Below, in pieces: positions 34,243-49,199 of a DNA stretch of 64,000 bases. Made by a program: the position numbers and the translations under genes. The notes beneath the pieces were generated by a model, which made no database searches, was not told the DNA's origin, and worked only from the letters and a program-made list of their open reading frames with translations. The stretch's first letter is position 1. Each line of letters starts with the position of its first letter. The stretch lies in the NCBI GenBank assembly GCA_963971225.1, contig OZ020269.1:20396921-20460920 (forward strand). Reading direction: 5' to 3'. Source of the stretch: Melieria omissa (lineage: Eukaryota; Arthropoda; Insecta; Diptera; Ulidiidae).

Positions 34243-36344
34243 GGGGTTTATAATGGCGCTGGCATATCGTAGGCCAACATAGTGTAGGGTAACGATGATG
34301 TTGTTGGCGTTGATGATGTGGCAACAGGAATTTTTACGCATTCCTTGCGAGCATTCCGAGTCATGCTTGCCGCATTCAACTGGTGTGTGTGTGTGCTGGT
34401 GACATCTACTCAATCGCACTTGCGTAGGTTGCTATGTATTGTGCCATATTCAGCATATATTCTGGTACATAGCCACGCACATGAATGCATCAAATGCTGG
34501 GACCGGGGGGAAAGAGTGGAACGGCAAGCATGCAGCGTGGCAAAAGTTCGTTAATGAATATTGAAGCCGTGGCGCTGCTATCGATTTCAGCATTTCGTAT
34601 TGAAAAGTTGGCTACGTGCGCGTTTCTGTGCCGCGTCCTTAGCTCGTTATTATTGTTGATTTTATTTCACTTACAACACAACAACAGTTTTGTGTATTCA
34701 AGTGCTTTTTTCTTGAGCTGCTGCCAATTCGCTGGCGCAGGATCGCACATCTTGTGCAAAACGCTCAACGAGTTTTGCGCTGGCTTCGCCATGCCAACGG
34801 CAGCAAACAACTTGTTGACACTATCATTATGGCCGGTGTTGAAGCTGTTTCTCGTGTAGGCGATAAAGCATGACCGCACGGCCCAATGAACGCTTGCCAG
34901 GAGCGCTGACAAGACTGATTGGCTGGTTGGTTGGCGGTGCGCTTAGTGAAAATAATTGCCTTGACTCTATGGACGTTTGCTCTATTTACTTTTGTGTGCA
35001 TTTGCATATAGCAACACGTGCAACAACCACGAGCGCACAGTAGTTGTGGCTACAGCCGTTGCGGCCACGGCACATTTCTACGTTGTCCTGCTGACCAATG
35101 CTGCCTGTGATATTACATTTTAAACTCCAACGTCCTTCGCGCTGGTAACCCAATTAATGGGGAAATTGTTTTCTAAATTCCTTTTCGTCAAACGATTCAA
35201 ACTATGCCCAACACAGTGGTGGGAGCAGCAATTTAATTGTTTTTATAGAATTTCGCTGGCACGTTTTCTGTAAGTGGGGATGCAAAAAGTGCCCGGCAGA
35301 CATGAATCAGTGTACTGCGCTACTTAACACTAGAATTACCAGTAAATCTAAACATTCCTAAAACATTATGTTACAAAATCGATATATATTTCCGGTTTTG
35401 TGCTTAATTTGGTAAAAGTCGCTGAAGATTTTCTTACAAAAAGTCATGCAGGAAATGAATAAACAACCTCAATAAAGTAATTTAACTCCTTGTGTTTGTG
35501 TTAGAGTGTGGAAGTGTTAGATTGGTGGAACCATTGCGACAGTACTTATATTAAAAATTATTTATAATTCTCAGTTTTTTTTTCTGATGTATTTTCCTTT
35601 TAAAAAGACCAATGTTTTAAGCACACAAACCAAAATATCTCAGCAAGTAATACAAAGTATAATATCTCAAAATTTTATTTTTTATCTAATTTTTTCGACA
35701 TTCTTGCTTATGGGTGGAAACTTATTTTTTTAACTCTAAACCAATAAAAATATAATAATAAAATATTGAGGTCTTATACTGCACACCGAGATCCAAAACA
35801 TATTTTTTAAAGATATCAAAGGATACATATATGAAACCAGCTTACTGACATATTATTGCCCTAAAAGTTCCCAATAGAAAATATAGTCTTAAGGCGACAA
35901 TTTTCATCTTTCATTTAATATCCATACCTTCAAAATTTGAATGTCCTCTTGAAAGCACAACAAATCAGAAAATGAAAAACTGAGTATACCATGTTACTAT
36001 GAATGACCTCTAGTTTCATGCCTATATAATCTTTTGGATGGATCCAACAAAAATGGTTTTTTGTCGCACGGTGTTATGAAACCAAAATGTTGAATAGAAA
36101 GTTTTGAAACCAACCGATCTTTTCATTAAAAAGTAAATGCAATTCAATTATTTTCAAGAGGAAAAAATGCATTAATTATGAGGACAGCCAAACTATTAAA
36201 CTTTCGAACGTCACAAATATGCTTGGAAAATTATTATTTTTTTGATAATGTGCAAAAATGCAACTCTTATCCAAACCCGCTGTAGCTGTAATCGTTGTTG
36301 TTATAAGTTTTGCTTTATCTTTCAGCGAAATTGGCCAACACAAA

Positions 36345-37297
36345 ATGATGCACTATCGCAAAGGCGAGAACGTAGAGCAGGAGATCACAAAGGATAATTT
36401 GCCATTCGGTGATTGCTTGCCCAAGGGGCAGTCGGACTTTCTATGGATGCAGGTAGTTGTTGCTTATCATGACGTGCTATAATTTGTTAAATTATTTCAC
36501 ATTTTGCAGGTGAAGGGTGGCACGAAGGTGAATAATGTTATTACATATGCAAAAAATGCGCTGGACAAGGGCGAATATAGGAGTGTGGTGTGGAGCGGGT
36601 CGGGCGGTGGTGTAGTGAAGACCGTGTCCTGTGCAGAGATACTGAAACGCAACTATCCGCTGTACCAGGTGACGCGAATGTGCTACACAACGTAAGTCAG
36701 CAACAGCGCTGGAATGTGCTGAGGAAGGGATTTATAGTGTAGATATTAAATCTTTACTGAAGTAGGCTACAAATGCTTGAAAGTTAATTCACTCATTCAT
36801 TTCATCAGCGTGGACTATACGCACTCTCAGTATTACATATCTGAACCTAAGCTTTAAATCAGTATCATACTTACAATCACACCGCTTTTATCTATGCAAG
36901 TTGTCTCTATAAATTATAATGCTTTTTAGCATTGAGGAGCACTGGAAGCCGCAGATGGATGGCTTGGAAGAAATTGTTGCTAATCGCAAAATTCCCTGTC
37001 TTCACATTTTAATGAGCTTAGATGCAATCGACGACAGCGTGAACGGGTAGCGTAATCCTTTTTTTAATTATATTTATATCATTTTAATTAAGAAGACATT
37101 CCTTTAGTGTACAAAAACCAAATACGACCACTGACTTTTGGTTGGATTCTAATAAAAACACAGCATCGAAGCAAAGTCGCGGCGGACAGCAGCGCATGGG
37201 TGGTCAAAGTCAAAGTCATCGCCAGCGACAATCAAAACCCAACAAGCGAACACAGCAACGACCACAACAGCAAGAAAAGCAGGATCAAAGCGTTTAG
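36345..37297 (+). CDS. Alba-domain RNase P/MRP subunit, Rpp25-like, 4 exons
   Basis: Exons 36345-36452, 36510-36691, 36930-37046 and 37108-37297 give 198 aa. The Alba fold region runs from about residue 34 to 125: FLWMQVKGGTKVNNVITYAK, YRSVVWSGSGGGVVKTVSCA, EILKRNYPLYQVTRMCY and IPCLHILMSLDAID, the same order as in vertebrate RPP25/RPP25L (MRVKEGSKI, VFSGCGRA, TKTVTCAEILKR). The C-terminal 60 residues are Gln/Arg/Lys-rich and disordered (RGGQQRMGGQSQSHRQRQSK), suited to RNA binding. Known role of the family: it pairs with Rpp20/Pop7 on the P3 stem of RNase P and MRP RNA in the nucleolus. An upstream in-frame Met at 36258 lies before a splice-acceptor-like TTTCAG (36325) and encodes a hydrophobic leader; I judge this to be intron/5' sequence. 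Confidence 0.88.
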
Positions 37298-39501
37298 CGG
37301 TTCGACAGCTTAAAAAAACGAATGGCACTAAAAACCATAACAAAAACATTCGTCTCAACACCCGAAGCACACAACAATTTTCAAGGCCAGCGGTGCAACT
37401 TGGCTCTTCATCCTAATTGTATTTTCGCGTCCAATTTCTCATTTCTTACTAATCATTTTAAATATTTTGTTGTTTAAAAGTATACAATTTGAACTTCAAA
37501 CCACTGAAAGTCAAAGCGTTCATAGCGGTCCAGCATCATTTCTGACAACCTCACTGAAGTTGAAATTGAGCTTTGTTGCTGAAATATATAAGTTAAAATT
37601 ACAAATTAAATTGATCGTCGATTCCACTCTAATTGTGTATGGGAGATATCAATAGCGTTTGCTTGAAAAGTAACTTTAATGTTTTTGGAATTGAAATTTT
37701 AAACAAAATTGTTTAGGCTTGACACTGGGTCGAACTTAATCCGAAAGAACACCCCACGACGGTCTTCTCTCTCGACGAGCAAGTATATTAGTTTCTGATT
37801 GAGCGTTTTAGAAGCAGATTAGAACTGCATCTAGGCTGACGAAGATTTTATATCGTGGTGTAGTGTGTTTGATTTCATATGTTGTTTTATAAGTTATAAC
37901 TTATAATGTGCGCATAAAAATGCCAATTGTTTTGCAAAACGGTTTTGCTATTAATGCAAATCTTTACAAATCCACTGGGGTAAACAAGTTTATTTTAAAT
38001 TTATTCGTTTTATTTCTTTTTATGGTTCATTACAGATTTTATTCAATAGTTTTTGTTTCGTTTTAAATTTTCCTGTTTATTAATCTCAATATATCGTTTT
38101 TGTGTTTGCAGTTTGTCAAAGTTTCAAAGTTGGATACTATTTATAAATACGATTTGTTCCTTACATAGGTTGCTTACATTTGTGTTTGTCTTGTTGGTTG
38201 TCTACTTTTTCCTTCTTGAAGTAATGAAATTTTACAATGTGTTTTCACTGTTGTCTCATAGCTTTCTACCGTTTTTCATTTGCTTTTCTTTGCTACAAAT
38301 CAAAATACAAACAACGATACAAGTGAGGCAAAGTAAAACGATGTGAAAGGATGATGCTGCAGACGCGGATAAAGCAGCGCGTTCATTTGCGTCACTTGCG
38401 CTTCTCATTGCTCGCTGCATTGGTTTAATGTGCAACAACTGCTGTTGAAGAGTCCTATGTGGTTTTTGCATGATTTTTTGAGCGCTTTGTAGGTGGACGC
38501 GTTGCTGCCGGAACTAAGTTGAACGTAATATCTGCTTTGTAATATTAAATTAGGGTTTCAATTATTCGATAGCATTACTATTCTACACATTACACGAATC
38601 CATATAAATAAATAATTGCGACAAGCAATGCGATACGAAATGAAGTGAGCTAATGTGTGGCGTTGTGGCACCATTTAATGTTTTGTTTTTGTTATTGCAA
38701 TACAAGCGAGCGTTTTTTAGTTGTGATTGTTACATTTAGCCCAAGGAATTAGCCGAATACTTTTTTCAATGCTAGTTCTCATTGTCACCACTGATGTGAA
38801 AATTACTTTTTCCGCGTGCATGTGTGCTTACTTGCCGCTGGACGATCCATCAAACCAGCGCAACTCTACATTACCTAATGCAAACAATACACGAGTCTTT
38901 GCAAACTGCAATGCATGAAAACTACCTACAAATACTTTCTGCATATTTGCCAGCTCAAATTGAGCAAGCAACGGCAGTTCATAACAAGCATTTGGTTTAT
39001 TGAAATGACAAGGTTTCAAACTAAAGTAGAAAGATTCAATATTTTCTGCGCCTCCATTATTATGATCAACTTTTTGTGGCAAATGCACAAGGCCGCAGTT
39101 TGAAAAATCAAGCTCACTCTAAATTTGAAATCTTACATTTACAAAGAAAATGTTCTTTATTTCTCACACCTTTGCTTACTCAATTAGCACTGGAAAACAT
39201 CAACATTACTATACGGAAATTTTGGTTCTTTTTTGTGTTTCCCCCCGACTTTCCTATTAATTTCTTCACACTTTGCTTGAATCGGTATTTACCATATTTT
39301 TGTTTTTGGATTTTTTATATATACTCATATTGGATTTTAGGTGATTATTATGATTAATGTTTTTCATAATTCTTTGTTTCTGGTTGTTTGCTTGCTTGCA
39401 GGTTTATGTGTCTGTTCGGCTTTGGGGCGCTTTGCCATCCATTTATTTATTTCTGGTTTTATGTCACGTTCACAATTTCACAACATCTACCGTTGTCCAA
39501 T
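37298..39501. other. Spacer between Rpp25-like gene and Mob4
   Basis: AT-rich, no recognisable gene or transposon. Presumed 3' UTRs of the two convergent genes occupy the ends. Open frames at 38.05-38.35 and 39.08-39.6 kb lack homology. Confidence 0.4.
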
Positions 39502-40579
39502 TTAGGCCTCGCTCTCGCCGGGAGTTGCATTCTCCTCCTCGTTGATTGGTACAATCAGGTTCTCCTTGGACATGAGATTGTATTTTGTTACAAAATGTGT
39601 AAAGCGATGGCATAGAAATGTTTCAGCCTCGAACTCGTCGAATATCCGTCGATGATGGAAATACGCGTGCGAAAATATTCGATAGACACGTCGACACACT
39701 GATCCTAGTTTGGTCACTGACGACTCCTTGATTGAAACCCTAAAGCGGCATACAAACAAAGAAACAAGCGTTTAGTGTGGTCAACCTAATAAAACTTGAA
39801 AGTTGCGTTGCGCACCTGCTCGGAAAGTACTTGTTGCTGTTTAGGAGGCATGCAGCACCGTCCAGCGTGTGGCGTGTATAGTCGATGGCGGGACACTCTT
39901 TTGGGGTTTTGTGTGCGGCGCACAGGAATATCCACTGATCGGTGGCTGTCATTTGTGTGCATGTTGTGGGTGAGCATTGCTTCTGCAAACGTACGGCCAG
40001 ACCGTTCAATTCCATGCAAAATTGTCTGTAGTTACGAGTGAATCGGTTAAGTATTGTCCAGCAAACATGTTTGACATCATAGCGATTTCGTGTATATTCA
40101 CCTCAGATGTTCGTACTTCCAGACACCCTCATCCTGTGCCTCTGGCATGGTCAATATCAAGTCCACATTCGACGGATCTCGCTTGATCACCTGCTGAATG
40201 TACTGCTGCACGGCCAGAGTGCTGTCCATCTCTTCAAGCGGTTCATCGGGCCAACGACAAAAATCCTGTAAATAACGAAATCTTTACATGCTGCAAAAGT
40301 AAACTAAAATCAAAGCATTGGCAATAACTACAGGGTAACCAAAACATTCTTCCTGCACAGAATACACTTTCTTTGTGGAAAATGTCTGACGCCAAATATC
40401 CCTCCCCCAGTAGCAGCTGGTTTCCCCACACCGAAGCGCTTACTCATATCAACACAATACATCCACATTTTACACATTCCATGCTTGATTTTGTCCTGTG
40501 CACCTTACTCCGATCTTACCTTCGACTTGGTTCCTGGTCTATTTCTTCGCAGAATTGTCGTGCTGTCCGCCATCTTCAT
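39502..40579 (-). CDS. Mob4: MOB kinase activator-like 4 (phocein), 4 exons
   Basis: Exons (minus) 40520-40579, 40102-40265, 39816-40025 and 39502-39739 give 223 aa. The protein is nearly collinear with human MOB4: [101 protein letters not shown] and a C-terminal acidic tail ending GESEA. Zinc ligands of the Mob fold are visible as the Cys pair in [11 protein letters not shown] and the His residues in FSHAYFHHR. Mob4 is a core subunit of the STRIPAK phosphatase complex, acting in membrane traffic, spindle and synapse organisation. Two in-frame Met codons lie 6 bases apart; the first (MKMADS) gives the 223-aa length I recall for the fly protein. Confidence 0.95.
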
Positions 40580-41801
40580 GTTTCTTTGAACTTCTCACTT
40601 ATGTTGAAAATGAAAGAACCTAAACGTTGCGGAAGTTTGGGCGTGTTATCCGTCCGAACGGTTTTCGCTCAGCTTTGTGTCGCTTTCAGCCGATGTTTTA
40701 TGCGATTTGTAATTCAATTTGTAAAGCCGAAAATTTATCAAAATGAAGAAAACGGCCTAAGAAAAGAAGATGGATTGTTTTATACGAAAAACTGTGTAGT
40801 TTCTCGTATTCCTTTTAATTTTTCGTTTTGTGAAAATTTTTGACAACTCCTACAGCACCACACATGGTTGCATTTTTGTGCACCCTCTGATCTGTAGAAA
40901 TTTACACAATAGTACTTGGGCGATTGAATTGTTTCAGTATTGTTTTTATTACTTATAATTCTTTTTTATTTCTGTTGAAATGAGTTTTCCAATTATTTAG
41001 CTTAAATGGCTAGACTTTGAATTTTTCTGTTCCAACAATAGTAAACAACAATGCATATATGTATAGATATGTTACTTAGATTCTGTTTTGTCAGAATTTT
41101 GAACAACAATGCATATATGTATAGATATGTTACTTAGATTCTGTTTTGTCAGAATTTTGAACAAGTAAACTGAAATAGACATTGTGGCTTTTCATATATC
41201 TGGTAATTGTTAAGAGTTAATTATTTGAAATGCTATGCTTTCGTGGGACTTTTGGACCAGTTTATTAGAAACGACCACCCTGAACCGATATAGTTTTCTG
41301 CTTAGACAATTTTTGACGTTTTCTTTTACTTCCCATAAAATAGCAAAGTCATAAACCGTTAGGTTGCCACTTACCTGTTATAACGACGACGGCTGCCTAA
41401 TAAAGTAGTGGCACGTGTCGAAGAAATTCGAAAAGAAAACTGTTTGACCCATAAAAATTGTGTATTTAATTTTTTTCAACACATCGAATCTTATCAAAAG
41501 TTCGTAATATACATAAGAGGATCGTAATATTAAAAATGCCTGAAAATTTATGCTCAAGTTCTCGATTGTTGTGCACTTCTAATGTTTGTGTGTTATATTG
41601 TTTTTGTTCGCGCAATTGCCACATTTGCCACATATTTCATCGCGATGTGGCAGCCCTCGACTAGTCATAAATAAAAGACAGAAGGAAATAGCAAGTCTTC
41701 TGATTTCATACAAATTGCGTTTCAATTGCAGAAAATTGAGAAAATAATTTACATTTTGTGATATTTATAAACAAGCGAAGCATTTGTAGCAAAAAGACAG
41801 T
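40580..41801. other. Divergent spacer of Mob4 and Rab2
   Basis: 1.2 kb between the two start codons; should contain both promoters. AT-rich, with the 58-base tandem duplication. A plus-strand frame near 40373-40843 overlaps Mob4 exon 1 antisense and is not credible as a gene. Confidence 0.4.
41044..41159. repeat. Two-copy tandem repeat of a 58-base unit
   Basis: The unit starting AACAACAATGCATATATGTA is present twice in direct tandem with no mismatch that I could find (offset exactly 58 bases). It lies in the Mob4-Rab2 intergenic region. A recent local duplication or an assembly artefact. Confidence 0.85.
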
Positions 41802-44490
<2,689 letters not shown>

Positions 44491-46811
44491 GTGGCACTTC
44501 TCAGCTGCTGCTGCTCTTAGTGATTTTCTGTTTTCCTCTACAATTAAAGCTAATCGTCTACTTGTTTCTACTGATTTCTATTGTATTTTATTGTTTAATT
44601 ATCATATTTTCTACCTAATCTTTACTACATCAAAAAAGAAAAACGAAATTAAACTAGAATTTCCCTTTTGCTAGTAACTATTGAAAGAACGAAAGAAAAA
44701 AAGAAAGCAGCAAAAAACAACTGATAAAAACCAAAAGAAAATAAGGTCTTTTAAAAGTCTTCACTTGAAGAAATTATTACAATTGCAAAAGATACAAACG
44801 TAAATGAAAACACAGCAAAATATAGAAGCAGACAGACGAAGCGAAAATTGTGTGTAATCGTAATTTGAAAATTAATATCTAACAACAAGAATGATGCAAC
44901 ACAACAGTATGACATAAACGTAAACGTAAACTATACAAGAATAAAGTGGACAACTGCATAAAGCGATTTGCGATATTCCAGAAAAAAATCCCGCACACAA
45001 TTTTTGTACTTATGGGCTTATTGGGTTTTGAGCATCGCAACACGGCTTGGAAACACTTTTGTATACGTGCAGGCAGGTAAAAGGCTCTCACTGTGAAACT
45101 TACCAACATACATAAATCATAATCTACATTCAAACCAAATCGCTAGCAAACAATGTGCAAATAGTAAAGCTAAACCAAATTGAGTTTAAGCAGCTTGCTG
45201 TTTACTTACAATTACAAACGATTACGCGACTAAATAGCAGCCGACAAAACAACCGATTGTCGCCTACTGATTGTCGGCGACCTTACGTAGACGAACTTGC
45301 ATAGCGATAACGTACATACATAGGTAACTGGTAAACAAACATACATAATTATACTTTATAACTTTCTCTTGACGTATTCGGCTATTTGTGTAATGTGTAC
45401 TGGTGTCTTGTTTGCTGTTGTGACTTTGCCTTGCAGACACTGCAAAGCGCTTGCTTTGTTCTTCATTCATTATTGTTGGCAATTGATTTGTGTCCGTCCG
45501 CCGCAATGCATGGCAGCGCGCTTCTCTTGCTGCGTCTTGTGCTTATGCCAAACACAACAACAATCTCCAAAAGTGCAACAGCTTTAGCTTAGCTTGGCTC
45601 GAGGATGAACACAAACGCTGATTTAAGTTTGTTGAACTTGTAAACAACACCACACAATACCCACACCCACACACAATACCTACATACGTGCATACATACA
45701 TATTTATATTTACTATTAGATTGTATAATTTTTTGTCAATATACACATTAATGAATATTTTTAAATTGCATATTTTGCATATTATGTATTTAAAATATAA
45801 AATATAATGAAAACGATACGGAATAGACACAAGTGAAATGATTGTAACACAATATGTACTATGAGGGATAACAACAACAACCACAACAACAAGAACAAAA
45901 ACCGTATATGAGTAAAGTTTGATATAAATAAATAATTAAATAAAAGATCACTTCAAACAAAAACCAAAAACGCAAAGTACTTGAATACATTTTACGCAGA
46001 TGAAACCAATTGAAATGATTGTGAGCTACAACTAAATTATGCAATTACAAAAACAAATATTTACACGATGCACACGCGTACATAAAGCCCGCACACAAAC
46101 ACCTACAGACACGCCCACATACGCAACTAAGGGCTGGTGCTGGCTTCGCTGCTGTTAGTGTGCATTCTTTACCCATGTTTAGAAGTGTAACAGCTGTGGC
46201 GTAAATTTGTTATACAAAAACGAAGGTGTAAGTGCAGACAAAATTATAATTGATATAAATGAATTTATAAATTATAAAAGGACACATTTACAATTGAAAA
46301 ATATGACTAAATACAATTTAAATATAAAATATTCCAATGACAAATGTTGCGTGCGCAAATGTGTCTTTATTGGTTGTGTTAATTGGCCATAAGTTGAAGT
46401 GTCTGAAGTTGTTTAGATGTCTAGAAAAGCTCATTACAAACAAGCAATGGATATGCAAATAGAAACCGGATTGGCGTATCTGGCGATGCATCGAGTTTGA
46501 TTGTGTGATACTCAAGTGGTGAGTTTTTCCTATGTTTTATCTTAAAAGTTTTAGTTTAACACTGAACAACACAATCAATTTTTTTCCAATATAATTAGGT
46601 TCTAACAACGAATTTTGGTAGTGGTAGTTGATTATTTATGTCTGAATTTTTTTTTAGGAGGGGTTAAAGTGTCAGGCATATGAAAACCATGTGACCTTTC
46701 ATTTTAGGTAAATTATATGTAATTATATGCAATTTGAAGTTAAATACTACGGCGAACATTTTTGTGGAACATCTTAACCCGCTACCACCTATTTGTTGGG
46801 TCTATTTGTCC
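44491..46811. other. Rab2 3' region and spacer
   Basis: A/T-rich sequence with long A-rich stretches, probably Rab2 3' UTR at the start. CA/GT-type simple sequence at 45650-45700 and 46070-46110. No other gene recognised. Confidence 0.4.
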
Positions 46812-47160
46812 CTTATTTTTAGTGTCCGACTAAATATTCAGTTTCCCAAATAAGTGGTTTTGGTTTCAGTTTCGGCCAAAAAATCACCGAAACTGAAACC
46901 TTTTGGAATATTTCGATTTGATTTTTTTATGTTTGTTTTTAAAAAATGAATTAATTGTTTTTATTAATAAGTATTTATTTATGTCATGTTATGTTTGTTT
47001 GTTTGTTTGTTCTTTATTTACTTAAAGTAAAATTCGTTTGTTGAAAAATGGTGTTTTTAATGCCTGATGTGGTGATTTTTATTTCAACTAGAAAGTTTTG
47101 GCCGAACTCGGTTTCGGCTTCGGCCCAAAAAAGTGGTTTCGGTCGGACACTACTTATTTT
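46812..47160. mobile_element. hAT-like MITE, 333 bases, with 8-base target duplication
   Basis: Element 46820-47152 has ends TAGTGTCCGAC and GTCGGACACTA and is flanked by the perfect 8-base duplication CTTATTTT (46812-46819 and 47153-47160). Subterminal sequence repeats GGTTTCGGTTTCGGCC-like blocks in both orientations. Eight-base duplications are the mark of hAT transposition. No coding capacity. A 63-base relative lies at 54.35 kb. Confidence 0.9.
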
Positions 47161-48223
47161 CCTATAACGCCATAAACTGCACTTTGAAACAGAACGTTTA
47201 AGGAAAAAATGTACCACGAAAATATTCCTCGTAAAATTCTACCATCACCAATCCTCCAAATACATCAAAGCTCAAAATCTAACATAGATGTTGCGTTGCT
47301 CAAACTGTATTTTCAATTTTTTCGAGCACCTTTTTGGTTGAGTTTATAATACAAATGATCAGTGTCAGAAGTAACTGAACACACCATGGGACACCAGTGT
47401 CCCTGCAGTAGCGAAAGGGTTAAAACGCTAAATGTTGCATAGTTAAGTACGTCTTGTTGTGACAGCAATGAATTTGTCTTAATTAGAATCGAAAATGGAT
47501 CAGCAAATGATGATTTTAATGTGAAGTTTATAGTAAAAATGAAGAGAGCAGTGCGAGGAGTTTAAGCAAAATGTCGCATGCAGTTGGCACATTGATGAGT
47601 TATCTGTGCAGTTGGGGGAATGCAAAATCATACATTGGATTCTTTAGTCAATTATCAGTTACACTATTTTCCACGTAGTCGTAAACAATTGTTTGTACTA
47701 TGTTGGAAGTCTCATCCACAACCCTTGGAATCGAAATGCAGATAAGCGATTGTTTTCTTCGCTTGCGCCATGCTTTCAATTTTGTCCAAAGGGCTCACTA
47801 CTTGACTTGTTACCTACATCGACAACAACCTGCATTGTTTTTCGTATTACTTCTGCAATTTATTCCTTCTTAGTCATATGGTTTTTGGTTTTTTTTTTTA
47901 CCATGCGATGTTGACTGCGGGTAGTTCGCTCAGAATCGACCTCCTCCAGGAGTTTTTCGGTTGTCTGCAACTTCTGTTCCCTTGGAGGTTCTACTCAGGC
48001 GCCATTTTTGTGATGCTGGATTTCATATCTGGGTTCCTTACTCGTCAGTTTTTGTATATTATCTTTTCTGATTGTTTAGCCAGAATATTCAGAAAATTAT
48101 CCCCTTGTTGGAGAAGAATTGGTGCCTTTGTGTGATGGTTCTCGAGGCCAGGCAAGGTTCACTGCCATACAAAAACATTAAATGTTGAATGTATGAATGT
48201 TGTTACAAAAATTGTTGGTTTTA
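47161..48223. other. AT-rich spacer
   Basis: No supported gene. Two overlapping plus frames (47693-47914, 47878-48135) have no homology that I recognise; they may be chance. Confidence 0.35.
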
Positions 48224-48484
48224 ATATCTGTGGTCAAAAGCAATAACCGCCTGAGTCGAAAATTGCTGTTTCGAGCTATCTCGTTTTAAAGTTTTAGCAC
48301 GCAGCGTGTTCATTATGGGAATGCGAATAAGTTATAATTAATAACTATATGTATCTATATTTTAAAGTTACAAACCCCCCAATTTTACACAAATGTAGAG
48401 CACAGTCAAGGGAACATGGTGGCAACCATAACTCAATTTCTTCTTAAGTCAACTTGAGCGGTTATTGCTTTTGACCACAGATAT
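48224..48484. mobile_element. MITE of 261 bases with 27-base inverted ends
   Basis: ATATCTGTGGTCAAAAGCAA at the left (through AACCGC) is matched by its exact complement at the right end. If the outermost TA is read as target duplication, the element fits the Tc1/mariner group; the superfamily is uncertain. No open frame. Confidence 0.75.
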
Positions 48485-48559
48485 GGTTTCAAATAATACG
48501 TAAATATTGGGTTCAAAAATATGTGCGGAACCTCTGCAAAATAAAACTCATATCAGAGT

Positions 48560-48780
48560 AACCTTGAATCACATGTTTTTCTTCTGTCCGGCTATCTCAA
48601 GTCTGCGCCTTACCCATTTAGGAGCTTCCGTGCTTTGCTAGGAAAACCCACATTCGTACCGATCTCTTTTACTTCGATACGCAACTCTAAGGAGATCCAA
48701 CCGGTACCACTAGGAACTTAACAGGATAAATGCGTGGTCGACCTGGCCTGCCTAGGATACCTAACCAGCCCAAAATGAAA
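48560..48780 (+). mobile_element. Possible degraded non-LTR retrotransposon tail
   Basis: The frame reading NHMFFFCPAISSLRLTHLGA resembles the His-Cys motif after the RNase H/RT region of fly non-LTR elements (EHxLCxCPALxxxRxxxLG). It has several stops downstream. Short and weak, given only because two similar tails occur in the window. Confidence 0.35.
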
Positions 48781-49199
48781 TCCTGTGCGCGCTACTGCTC
48801 ATTTAACACAGATTGCTGAGATGAAATACCATCAATAAATGAACGAGCATAGTTTTATACCAGATTTTTGTATACCATGGTTTTATATCAGGCAATTAAC
48901 CTATGTTCTGGATTCGATGCACTGCTCCTTTCTTTAAAAACTTTTCGATACAAATTTTTTGAGAAAAAATGCCTAGCTTCCAACAGTTCATATGGGGTCA
49001 TCTTGGTACAACGAAGCAAATGGTTTCTCTTTGTTTTTCTTTGCTCGACTAGTTAGCGCACCCGATACTTTAGCAACCTCTAAATTCGATTTGCGTTAAA
49101 ATTTAGTTTCGTACACCTGTAAATTTGATAATAGTTCACTTTTCTAAGTGAACATTTTTTTGCATAAAAAAACATCACCGAAAACAAGGAAAGCTTGAT

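Larger units (their letters stand above)
31717..36344. other. Gene-free AT-rich region
   Basis: No gene supported. It contains the pogo-like MITE (33.37-33.51 kb), a GC-richer patch at 33.07-33.31 kb whose minus frame of 68 codons I cannot assign, a CTG/CAG microsatellite near 34200-34240 and a GT run near 34383. Sequence at 34.3-35.1 kb is GC-richer with short non-homologous frames. 35.3-36.3 kb is AT-rich. Confidence 0.4.

Noticed and set aside
36258..36344. Signal-peptide-like start for the Rpp25-like gene
   Set aside because: The stretch precedes a polypyrimidine-TTTCAG acceptor, and a signal peptide does not fit a nuclear RNase P protein.
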